Assembly (NCBI GenBank): GCA_003565095.1
Contig: PXDI01000147.1
Span: forward strand, 1-16,637
DNA length: 16,637 nucleotides
From: PVC group bacterium
GTDB lineage: Bacteria > Verrucomicrobiota > Kiritimatiellia > UBA8416 > PXDI01
Reading direction: 5' to 3'
Made by a program: the position numbers and the translations under genes. This document shows, piece after piece, positions 6,925 through 13,428 of the stretch (its first letter is position 1; each line of letters starts with the position of its first letter). Below the pieces are notes generated by a model, which was given only the letters and a program-made list of their open reading frames with translations, ran no database searches and was not told where the DNA came from.

Positions 6925-8286
6925 TCAGCCGGAGCCTGTGCTTATCTTTGTGTACTCAGGGATAAGACCCGACGCATAGTATGGAATATTGATCAACAGG
7001 CATTTCGAATTCGCTACCTGTATCGGGTGCTCGGAGTACTCCCCCGCGTAAAGCCGCACAGCCATCCGGGCTCCGTTGCGTTTTATAAATTCATGCAGCG
7101 AACGCAACTTCCCAACCGCCCCGGATTTTGCTTCAACCGGAACAACTCCTTCATCCGTCCGCAGCAGAAAATCCACCTCCGCATTCGCCTGCGCCTTGTC
7201 CCGTACCCAGAACACCAGAGGCGCATCGCGGCGACAATCCATTGCCTTGATCTCCTGCCCCACCAATTGTTCGATCAACCTACCCCGGTACACGGATGTC
7301 AAATCCCGAACACCGATCAATTCACGCTGCAATCCGGCAATATGATTTACCAACCCCGCATCCAAAAATTGTAGACGTGGCGATTTTTTGTGGTCAGGCA
7401 TCAAAGGCTCCCGGCCATGAACGGTAGGATAGACCAGTTCCAGCAACTTGGCGCGCTCAAGTGTTCGCAGCGCCTCACCTGCTTCACGTGACTGGTAGTT
7501 CGAACCGCCAAAACCATGAAACGTAATCCTGGAACCAATCTGGTACGGTGCGGTATTGAGGCAATGCAGCAAGATGCGGCGCATGGTCTCGTTGCGACCA
7601 TACTTGGCGATGTCATCCCGAAAAGCGGCAATCAAATCGGCATAAACATCGTTCACCGCTGCCAGATCACCCCCCGTCTGTCGATACCGCAATACAGCTT
7701 CCGGCATTCCTCCGGTCAACGCATAATTATGAAACAGCGTCAGCAGACGGGCATGTGCGAAGGAAGGCGCAGGAACCGTACGTAAAGCGCCGGCCGCAGT
7801 ATCCTCACCAATGGCACCCAAAAACTCGGCAAAGTCTAACGGGCGCATATGGAGATACTGGACGCGCCCAACAGGAAACGAGATCGCGGCGGCATCCATT
7901 GCTGTTTCCAGCAGTGAACCTGCCGCGATCACATGAATATCCGGACGTTCCTCGTAAAAGAACCGCAGCATGGTAACGGCTTCCGGCACTTCCTGAATTT
8001 CATCCAGAAACAAAAGCCAGGGCTCTTTTCCCACAGGCAGCTTGAATTCCAGTTGGATCGCCTGCACCAATTCCGACAAGGAAAGTCCACTGCGAAACAG
8101 GCCGGCATGTACCGGCTTTTCCAGATTCAGTTCGGCATATCTCCGATATTGCTTGGAAAACAAACGCACCAGACTACTTTTGCCGACTTGCCGTGCCCCG
8201 CGAATCACCAAAGGCTTACGCTGTTGGTCCTCCGCCCAGCACTGCAAATCCGATAATGCTTTACGCCCGAACAGACAGCTTGTCAC
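6925..8286 (-). CDS. AAA_14/DUF4143-type ATPase
   Basis: ATPase of the family with an N-terminal AAA_14 domain and a C-terminal DUF4143 domain, whose biological role is unclear; members are often found near mobile or defence genes. Walker A is GARQVGKS (about 30-37), Walker B LLFLDEIQEVP (about 91-101), a sensor-like AAGSLL follows, and the C-terminal domain carries AEVDFLLRTDEG..PVEAKSG, a D...E-x-K pattern like PD-(D/E)xK folds. I chose the GTG at 8286 because AGAAAGG lies about 9 nt upstream and because family members normally start some 20-25 residues before RKPLVIRGARQVGKS; an ATG at 8331 and a TTG at 8340 are in frame but lack a ribosome site and would put both operator-like repeats inside the gene. 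The length from GTG is 453 aa. Solitary gene; no antitoxin-like partner. Confidence 0.9.
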   Translation of the reverse strand: MTSCLFGRKALSDLQCWAEDQQRKPLVIRGARQVGKSSLVRLFSKQYRRYAELNLEKPVHAGLFRSGLSLSELVQAIQLEFKLPVGKEPWLLFLDEIQEVPEAVTMLRFFYEERPDIHVIAAGSLLETAMDAAAISFPVGRVQYLHMRPLDFAEFLGAIGEDTAAGALRTVPAPSFAHARLLTLFHNYALTGGMPEAVLRYRQTGGDLAAVNDVYADLIAAFRDDIAKYGRNETMRRILLHCLNTAPYQIGSRITFHGFGGSNYQSREAGEALRTLERAKLLELVYPTVHGREPLMPDHKKSPRLQFLDAGLVNHIAGLQRELIGVRDLTSVYRGRLIEQLVGQEIKAMDCRRDAPLVFWVRDKAQANAEVDFLLRTDEGVVPVEAKSGAVGKLRSLHEFIKRNGARMAVRLYAGEYSEHPIQVANSKCLLINIPYYASGLIPEYTKISTGSG

Positions 8287-8326
8287 AGAATAAGACCTTT
8301 CTATTGCTATTCTTGTAACAGAATAA
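8279..8326 (-). promoter_or_regulatory. Two operator-like repeats at the ATPase gene start
   Basis: CTTGTCACAGAATAA (8279-8293) and CTTGTAACAGAATAA (8312-8326) are direct repeats with one mismatch, start-to-start 33 bp, close to three helical turns. The upstream copy sits in the partial dyad ATTCTTGTAACAGAAT (8309-8324). The downstream copy covers the chosen GTG start. This arrangement suggests cooperative binding by a repressor, perhaps autoregulation; the protein is unknown. Confidence 0.5.
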
Positions 8327-8417
8327 ACCATAAAAACCAAACGGAGTCAACTCAAACTAAAGCCATTTATTTCATAGGTAAGGCTCTTGCAAAACCCGGC
8401 GTTCCTCCGGACTCTTC

Positions 8418-8519
8418 TTAAAAGGGGTTACAGGGGCATATCTCGCTTTTCGCCAATGCCACCAGGCTTCTTGCGGTTAATTCACGGAGTACCTTGTCCT
8501 TACTCAACAAAGCAGCCAT
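8418..8519 (-). CDS. Small ORF (33 aa) inside the inverted-repeat element
   Basis: Encodes MAALLSKDKVLRELTARSL then VALAKSEICPCNPF and stops at 8418-8420. AGGAG lies 7 nt before the ATG, one of the better ribosome sites in the window. The last part of the ORF (AKSEICP) is encoded by one arm of the inverted repeat, and the stop codon lies in the outer flank, so the reading frame spans most of the element. It is amphipathic with a CPC motif near the end. It could be a real micro-protein of the element, a truncated N-terminus of a lost protein, or chance. No family recognised. Confidence 0.3.
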   Translation of the reverse strand: MAALLSKDKVLRELTARSLVALAKSEICPCNPF

Positions 8520-8591
8520 CTTGTTAGCTCCTGTTCCATCCCTAAAAGCAAGCGCTGTTTGGCGAAAAGCGAGATGTGATGACCCCTTTAA
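8418..8591. mobile_element. MITE-like inverted-repeat element
   Basis: CATATCTCGCTTTTCGCCA (8437-8455) and its inverted copy (8560-8578) match at 18 of 19 positions. The outer flanks TTAAAAGGGG (8418-8427) and CCCCTTTAA (8583-8591) are also inverted. The interior of about 100 bp contains a small ORF. Next to it, TGGTACTCTGACCCCT (8600-8615) resembles the GGGGTCA-type sequence that flanks many REP/RAYT elements. A non-autonomous element or a remnant is likely; no transposase is in the window. The remaining stretch 8341-8417 shows no feature I can support. Confidence 0.55.
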
Positions 8592-8621
8592 TACTTTGCC
8601 TGGTACTCTGACCCCTCTGCG

Positions 8622-9791
8622 TCAACGCTTTCCAATCTTCTCCCAATAAGGCTGCATCTCTACAACGTTACGGGTATCGGCGGCCTCGTCAATCCCAAAA
8701 CAGGTGGTGGCGCTGATCAGGCCTTCATTGATTCCGACCGCGGGTGTCCGGCCATACAGCATGGCGTCAGCCATCTCGGTTGCCAGGACATCATCACCAC
8801 CGCCGTGACTGTTGTCGGTGCCGGAAGAGATGATTTCCAGTTGAGAGTCAAAGCCGATGCGTTGTGTTTCGATATGCCCGTTGAGCACATCCGCCCGCAG
8901 TGCGCCTTCGGTACCAAGAAGATACATCCGCCGCTCCGGTATAGCCGCATTGATGTTGGTATGAAAGGTTGCCCTTGCCGCGTTATTGAATTCAATAATC
9001 GTAACCTGATTATCGAAAATATCTTTATCAGAAGTAAAAGGGTTTTCGGCAACCAGCCCCTGCCAGGCCAAATAGGCTTCACGGCCGGAATAACGGCTGT
9101 CGGGGCGCGGATCACGTCCGATTGCTTTGATTCTTTCTTCATTTTCCGGCACAAAGAAATTAACTCCGCCGAATGATGCCACCCGTTGCGGCAGGCTTTC
9201 AACCATCCAACAGGCTAAATCAATATCATGCGAGCATTTTTCCAGCAAATGGGTTCCGGCGTTTTTGCGCAGCCGGCGCCAGTCACCCATAATATAGCCG
9301 CCATGATTGAAGCCAACGGTTTCATTGAACTCCATGCTGACGATCCGGCCGATTGCGCCGGCTGTCAACAGCTCTTTGATTTTGCGGTAGTGTGGCGAAA
9401 ACCGCAGGGTGTATCCAATCACAAACTGCCGTTTTGAAGACTGCCAGGCGGCGCGCATTGCCAGGCAGTCGTCAAGGTTCGTCGCCAGCGGCTTCTGGCA
9501 AAAGACATGCTTGCCGGCTTCGAATGAAGCGACGGCATGCTCTTTATGCTGACAGTTCCACGAGGAAATCAGCACCCAGTCAATGGCCGGATCAGCCAGC
9601 AGTTCCTTGTAATCCGTGTGAGCTTTGATGTCCGCACCGAATTCATTGCGTGTTGCCTTTATCGAGCGTTCATCCGGATCCGCTATCGCCAGCAGTTTAA
9701 TCGCATCGCTTTTCGGCAAAAGCCGCCGCAAAATCATACGTGCCATGCTTCCGCAACCGATTGCCGCAACACCAATTTGTTTATCTGCCAT
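8622..9791 (-). CDS. Gfo/Idh/MocA family oxidoreductase
   Basis: NAD(P)-dependent dehydrogenase of the glucose-fructose oxidoreductase / inositol dehydrogenase family, acting on sugars or cyclitols in the cytoplasm. The 389-aa product begins MADKQIGVAAIGCGSMARM, with the Rossmann glycine motif GCGSMA (12-17) and ADPD (37-40) at the end of beta-2. The EKP motif appears as QKP (99-101), keeping the Lys. NAGTHLLEKCSHDIDLACW supplies the conserved active-site His/Asp region, and the C-terminal domain is complete. Substrate cannot be told. AAAGGGAAAG lies just before the ATG. It follows the REC-first kinase gene by 50 bp on the same strand; co-transcription is possible, though a hairpin lies at the junction. 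Its product seems unrelated to signalling and fits better with the sugar genes on the left. Confidence 0.95.
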   Translation of the reverse strand: MADKQIGVAAIGCGSMARMILRRLLPKSDAIKLLAIADPDERSIKATRNEFGADIKAHTDYKELLADPAIDWVLISSWNCQHKEHAVASFEAGKHVFCQKPLATNLDDCLAMRAAWQSSKRQFVIGYTLRFSPHYRKIKELLTAGAIGRIVSMEFNETVGFNHGGYIMGDWRRLRKNAGTHLLEKCSHDIDLACWMVESLPQRVASFGGVNFFVPENEERIKAIGRDPRPDSRYSGREAYLAWQGLVAENPFTSDKDIFDNQVTIIEFNNAARATFHTNINAAIPERRMYLLGTEGALRADVLNGHIETQRIGFDSQLEIISSGTDNSHGGGDDVLATEMADAMLYGRTPAVGINEGLISATTCFGIDEAADTRNVVEMQPYWEKIGKR

Positions 9792-9816
9792 TGTCTTTCC
9801 CTTTTGATATGAGCGC

Positions 9817-9843
9817 AGAGCGGTCAGGCCTGAATGGCGCTCT
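9817..9843. repeat. Nested palindrome at the end of the REC-first kinase gene
   Basis: AGAGCG (9817-9822) pairs with CGCTCT (9838-9843), enclosing the perfect 10-bp palindrome TCAGGCCTGA (9824-9833). It overlaps the kinase stop codon and precedes the oxidoreductase gene. No T-tract follows on the minus strand, so attenuation or mRNA processing is more likely than strong termination; an operator for the next gene is also possible. Confidence 0.45.
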
Positions 9844-11023
9844 AAATACCAATGGCATTATCTTCCGGGGTGATCGCCGGCAAGTACACACACACGCTGG
9901 TTCCTTCGTTCTGGCGGCTTTCGATTTCGACAAAACCTTTGTTCTGTGTAACAATGCCATGCACGGTGGCCAATCCCAATCCCGCATGCAGGGCAGGACT
10001 GGCAGTCGTGAAGAACGGTTCGAAAATTCGTTCACGCGTCTCTGCGGTCATCCCATAGCCATTATCTTCAACCGTCAGGATACAATATTCGCCGGGTGCG
10101 GCGGTTCCGGTCGCCTGGCGTGCATGGACTTCTTTGACAGCAGTCTTGATCTGAATGAGACAGGGACGGCTGGTTCCCTGACAGGCATCACGCGAATTTT
10201 CACACAACGCTGACAGGATCTGATCGAGCTGCGCAACATCGAGCGAAATCGTCATGTTCCCGGCACCGGGAGTCCACGTCAATTCGCATTCCGTTCCGAC
10301 GAGCCGCCTGAGCCGGCCCAGAAGTGATGTCACGGCGTCGTTAAGGTCGAGCACAGCGGGAGCGATTATCTGACGTTGGGCCAATGCTAGTAGTTTTTTT
10401 ACGAGCGTGGTAGCGCGTTGCGCCTCCTCCGCGATGCCATCGAGGTATTCCCGCACAGAGTGTCCCGGCGGGATGCCATCGCGGCACAACTCGGCGTAAC
10501 CGAGAACGCCCATCATACTGTTGTTCAGGTTGTGGGCCACACCGCCGGCCAAGGTGCCGACAGCGGACAGCCTGCGTGCCTGACTCAGCGCGCGTTCCGC
10601 TTCCCGTCGTTCACGCTCCGCCTCCCCGATCCGCAGGAAGGCCCGTACGCGCGCCACGAGTTCGCGGTTGTCGATGGGGCGCGCAATATAGCCATCCGCG
10701 CCCCCTTCCAAGCCACGGACCTGGTCGTCCGGCGATGTCGATACACCGGAAATCAGTACCCAGAAGGTATCCTCCAGCCCGGGCTCGGACCGCAGCGTCG
10801 CGCAAAGCTCACGGCCGTCCGTGTCGCCAAGATCCACGTCGATGAGGGCGACATCGGGTTTTACGGCACGGATACAGGCGGCGCCACTTGCCCCGTCGGC
10901 CGCTTCCTCGACATGCATGCCGGCATTGCGCAACAGCCGCGCTGTGGCCAGGAGGATCGCAGGGTCATCGTCGATAACCACGATTACCGGTAGCGTTTGG
11001 CTGCTTGCTGGTGCTTCATTCAT
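9842..11023 (-). CDS. Receiver-first hybrid histidine kinase with altered key residues
   Basis: A 393-aa soluble protein: an N-terminal receiver domain (about 10-130; acidic pocket D18-D20, phospho-acceptor D62, S92), a short coiled-coil (ERERREAERALSQARRLSAV), a dimerisation/phosphotransfer helix with H164 in VAHNLNNSM, and a C-terminal HATPase domain (N-box ALCENSRDAC, G1 VEDNGYGM, F-box FEPFFTT, G2 GLGLATVHG). Two changes stand out: the receiver's conserved Lys is Arg (R115 in IARPID) and the acidic residue after the phospho-His is Asn (N165). The core is a clear paralogue of the GAF kinase at 14790-16427 (AELCRD, VLDLNDAV, QILxxLC shared), whose H-box is HDFNNLL. There is no sensor or DNA-binding domain, so input probably arrives through the receiver. 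Weak ribosome site (AAAGAGAAC). A hairpin repeat separates it from the upstream 151-aa gene. Confidence 0.92.
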   Translation of the reverse strand: MNEAPASSQTLPVIVVIDDDPAILLATARLLRNAGMHVEEAADGASGAACIRAVKPDVALIDVDLGDTDGRELCATLRSEPGLEDTFWVLISGVSTSPDDQVRGLEGGADGYIARPIDNRELVARVRAFLRIGEAERERREAERALSQARRLSAVGTLAGGVAHNLNNSMMGVLGYAELCRDGIPPGHSVREYLDGIAEEAQRATTLVKKLLALAQRQIIAPAVLDLNDAVTSLLGRLRRLVGTECELTWTPGAGNMTISLDVAQLDQILSALCENSRDACQGTSRPCLIQIKTAVKEVHARQATGTAAPGEYCILTVEDNGYGMTAETRERIFEPFFTTASPALHAGLGLATVHGIVTQNKGFVEIESRQNEGTSVCVYLPAITPEDNAIGI

Positions 11024-11036
11024 GGTTTTGTTCTCT

Positions 11037-11128
11037 TTGTAACTTCATTGTTTTCAAAGAAGTATGTGGGGGTGTGAGTGTGTGGGAATTCCTGCTCACA
11101 AACCCACATACTCACGCACCCACACACT
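11037..11128. repeat. Octamer hairpin element, copy 1, with conserved flank
   Basis: A G/T-rich arm (11061-11086) reads as three octamers of the AGTGTGTG type (AGTATGTG, GGGGTGTG, AGTGTGTG) plus GG. An inverted A/C-rich arm (11103-11128) gives AGTGTGTG, GGTGCGTG, AGTATGTG plus GG when reverse-complemented. The arms match at 22 of 26 positions over a 16-nt loop. TTGTAACTTCA (11037-11047) sits 13 bp before the left arm and recurs beside copy 2. The element lies between the 151-aa gene and the REC-first kinase gene. Confidence 0.8.
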
Positions 11129-11181
11129 CCCCGGCCAAGTTGCCAATCTGTTTTTGCACGGGTCCCGGGTGGCTGGCTTTC

Positions 11182-11637
11182 CTATAACTTGGCGGCCTCC
11201 ACCGCCGCATCGCTCTCGGCAACGAACGCCGGGATATTCACGATCAACCATTCGAAAAACGGGTACAATTCGGCGAACGTTTTCTCACTGAGATCCGCGC
11301 GGGCCAGCTCCACAAACGTATCAATATTCGCGGGCCAGTAGCAAGTTTGGAATCCGTGTGAGCGGTAGGCCCGAAAGACCCATAATACCGTTTGCACAAA
11401 CACGTGGGAATCGTACGCGCGAAACAGCGTACTCATGAAACGGCAGAAGTTGCGGCTGTTATCCTCCATCATGGCGCGGTTTCCACTCCCGATCAGGCGC
11501 TCCAGATCCGGCCGTGCGCCCATACGTTGATTCAACTCGTCAGCCAGCCGCTCGCGCCGCGCCTCGAACTCGGCGGCGGCCTCCGGGCCGGGCTGTTTCA
11601 GCTTGTTTGCGCTTTCTATCAAGGATTCCCTGTTCAT
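11182..11637 (-). CDS. Unknown helical protein of the B12-sensor/kinase operon
   Basis: A 151-aa soluble, mostly helical protein. The first half is charged (ESANKLKQPGPEAAAEFEARRERLADELNQR could be a coiled-coil); the second half is aromatic-rich and looks conserved in character: RLIGSGNRAMMEDNSRNFCR, TVLWVFRAYRSHGFQTCYW, FAELYPFFEWLIVNIPAF. I do not recognise the family with certainty. Its start ATG overlaps the stop of the upstream PAS kinase by four bases (ATGA), with GGAGG 6 nt before it, so it is made together with the kinase. The strict coupling with a cobalamin-binding sensor and a kinase argues for a partner role: an output, a phosphorylation target, or a scaffold or modulator. No DNA-binding motif, signal peptide or membrane segment is visible. 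A longer frame (from 11703) lies inside the kinase gene and is not supported. Confidence 0.85.
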   Translation of the reverse strand: MNRESLIESANKLKQPGPEAAAEFEARRERLADELNQRMGARPDLERLIGSGNRAMMEDNSRNFCRFMSTLFRAYDSHVFVQTVLWVFRAYRSHGFQTCYWPANIDTFVELARADLSEKTFAELYPFFEWLIVNIPAFVAESDAAVEAAKL

Positions 11638-12770
11638 GCCTCGCCTCCGTTGGTTGTAGGTATAATAGGCAGCTCGACTGTGAATGTCGATCCGCGGCCC
11701 CATTGACTGTCCACGCGTATCCGTCCGCCATGCGCCTCGACGATCTTGTGGGCAATCGCGAGACCTAGGCCGATGCTGCGTTCGCCGCCGGACTTGTGCG
11801 TGCCCGCGCGCTCAAACGGTTCGAAAAGGTGTTCGAGCCGGTCCTCGGGGATGCCGACGGCCTCATCGTGCACGGCAAATACGGCGGTGCTCCCGCTAGC
11901 GCGTACCGATACGCTTACGGTTGCTCCGGGGGACGAATGCTCGATGGCATTACCGACCAGGTTGGTCAGTACCTGCTCGATCTTGCCCGCATCCACATCC
12001 AGCACCAAAACACTGCCGCCTAGGTCGACCGTCAGCTTGACCTCTTTTGTGCGGGCGGCGACATCCAGAATCGGGCGTATACCCGCCATAATACTTTCGG
12101 CCGTGACGGGTGACCGTTCGAGCCGCAGTTTCCCGGACTGGATTACGGAAACATCGAGAAAACTGTCGATCATGCCCCGCATACGGGCGGCGGCCTGGGC
12201 GATGGTCGCCAGAAACCCGGCATGCTCGGCGGTGAGTGCCGCGGCGGCTTCATTCCGCAGAAAGTCAACGTAGGCCATGATGGCACCCAGGGGTTTGCGC
12301 AGGTCGTGCGCGGCCATACCGAGAAAGCGGTCCTTGAGCGCATTGAGCCGGGTCAGTTCGGCGTTCGCCTGGTGAAGCTGGCGGCTCATGTTGCTGAGTT
12401 CGCCGTTCAGTTTGAGTACCTGCCATTGCAGTTTTTCGAGTCCATCGATATCTGGAGAGCCGATGGTAAGCAGACCGTCGTCCGTCGCGAGCACCCCCAC
12501 CCGATAGGTGGCGGGTTGACCGGACGGTGTGTTGAAGTTAAGCACGAAGGGGCTCGAATTGGCACAAGTGCGAATATCAAAATCGGCCGGGACCGCAAAG
12601 TTCACGAGCAGATCACGAAAGTCACGGCCGGCAAGTTCATTACCAAGGTGCCGGTTTGCGAAGGCGTTGGCGTGGGTCACACGGCCCATGGGGTCGAGCT
12701 GCAGCACAAGCAGGGCTGCCTCGTCCCAGAGGTGCGCAAGCAGCGCAGCATGCGGCGTGTCATCCTGCAT
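11634..12770 (-). CDS. PAS-domain sensor histidine kinase, soluble
   Basis: A 378-aa kinase without membrane segments. The N-terminal ~105 residues form a PAS-like domain (GRVTHANAFANRHLG; GRDFRDLLVNF), followed by a coiled-coil (about 108-145), HisKA with H155 in AAHDLRKPLG, and HATPase_c (N-box NLVGNAIEHS, G2 GLGLAIAHKIVEAHGG). The G1 box reads DEAVGIP instead of DxGxG, losing its first Gly. No receiver or output domain is attached. The start ATG at 12770 lies 11 nt inside the end of the cobalamin-sensor gene, with GGGAGG 6 nt upstream; the frame extending to 12833 is inside that gene and rejected. Overlap on both sides (B12 sensor upstream, 151-aa gene downstream) shows a tight operon, so the B12 protein is the likely input module controlling this kinase. 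That functional link is inference from context. Confidence 0.93.
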   Translation of the reverse strand: MQDDTPHAALLAHLWDEAALLVLQLDPMGRVTHANAFANRHLGNELAGRDFRDLLVNFAVPADFDIRTCANSSPFVLNFNTPSGQPATYRVGVLATDDGLLTIGSPDIDGLEKLQWQVLKLNGELSNMSRQLHQANAELTRLNALKDRFLGMAAHDLRKPLGAIMAYVDFLRNEAAAALTAEHAGFLATIAQAAARMRGMIDSFLDVSVIQSGKLRLERSPVTAESIMAGIRPILDVAARTKEVKLTVDLGGSVLVLDVDAGKIEQVLTNLVGNAIEHSSPGATVSVSVRASGSTAVFAVHDEAVGIPEDRLEHLFEPFERAGTHKSGGERSIGLGLAIAHKIVEAHGGRIRVDSQWGRGSTFTVELPIIPTTNGGEA

Positions 12771-13407
12771 GCGGGGCCTCCCAGGCGGCGATGCGGGTTT
12801 CCAACTCAGCCAGGGAGCCGAGCAGTGCGGCATTCGGCAGGGCGCTCACCTGTTCGTGCGCCCCCCAGCGAAAGGCCTGACCACCGACCCAGACCGGCAG
12901 CGCCGGAAACGCTTCCCCGAGGGCCGAAATGGCATCGAGCAGGTGACCCAGTCCAAAGAACACGGTCAACGACAGTGCAACCACGTCGGGCTTCTTCGCC
13001 GCGACCAGTGCCAGCAGATCCGCCACCGGCGTGTTCGCGCCGAGGAAGTAGCTGTTCCAACCGTGCATCTCAAAGGTGTCGGCAACCATCTTGCCACCGA
13101 TCTGATGGTATTCGTTGGCCACGCACGAAACCACCGCCGAGCGACCGATGTGGTCGGCTCCGAAGAGCACCGGATAGGTTTCGGGCATCAGCGATTCCGT
13201 GATAGCCGTGGCCAGATGCTCGTCCGCGACCGAGATGCGATTGCCTTCCCACAGTTCGCCGACCTGGTACAATGAACGTTGAAAATAGTCCGTATAGAGC
13301 GTGTGCACGGGGATTCCGTTCTCGATCAATGTCCGCACCATGCGGCGGCATTGGTCCTGATCGCCCGCCAGTAACGCATGCAGATAATCTGGATATATTT
13401 CTATCAT
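12760..13407 (-). CDS. Stand-alone cobalamin-binding sensor, CarH-like sensory module without DNA-binding domain
   Basis: A 215-aa protein with two parts: a helical B12-binding cap (about 1-80) and a Rossmann-like B12-binding domain (about 88-212). The cap has W53 followed by E63-H64, the W-x9-EH signature that in CarH/LitR photoreceptors packs against adenosylcobalamin. The second domain has E99-Y-H101-Q-I-G104, the E-x-H-xx-G motif with the lower axial His, then LSLT (S146) and GG (175-176) that line the nucleotide tail. There is no MerR-type HTH, methyltransferase or radical SAM domain, so it is a sensor or carrier rather than an enzyme; light or corrinoid sensing is inference. Start: ATG at 13407 with GGGAGG; an in-frame GTG at 13431 is less likely. 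It overlaps the PAS kinase gene by 11 nt. Its ATG also overlaps a remnant TGA (see the direct repeat). Confidence 0.93.
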   Translation of the reverse strand: MIEIYPDYLHALLAGDQDQCRRMVRTLIENGIPVHTLYTDYFQRSLYQVGELWEGNRISVADEHLATAITESLMPETYPVLFGADHIGRSAVVSCVANEYHQIGGKMVADTFEMHGWNSYFLGANTPVADLLALVAAKKPDVVALSLTVFFGLGHLLDAISALGEAFPALPVWVGGQAFRWGAHEQVSALPNAALLGSLAELETRIAAWEAPHAG

Positions 13408-13428
13408 CCCAGCACCTCCCGTACCTTT
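13404..13428. repeat. 25-bp direct repeat, copy A (upstream edge of the B12 sensor gene)
   Basis: It matches 14790-14814 at 23 of 25 positions. On the minus strand it reads in one frame as KVREVLG followed by TGA, with the TGA (13404-13406) overlapping the ATG of the cobalamin sensor (13405-13407). The same KVREVLG-stop closes the receiver domain of the hybrid kinase at 14790. It supplies the GGGAGG ribosome site of the sensor gene. Confidence 0.75.

Noticed and set aside
11637..11703. Longer start for the 151-aa protein
   Set aside because: The extension lies inside the PAS kinase gene; the ATG at 11637 has GGAGG and the ATGA overlap.
12770..12833. Longer start for the PAS kinase
   Set aside because: The extension (MPHCSAPWLSW...) lies in the B12 sensor gene and has no domain value; the ATG at 12770 has a GGGAGG site.
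12222..13202. 326-codon plus-strand frame opposite the PAS kinase and B12 sensor
   Set aside because: Antisense to two genes with complete motifs; the second half is low-complexity Arg/Pro/Ser. A typical shadow frame in GC-rich DNA.
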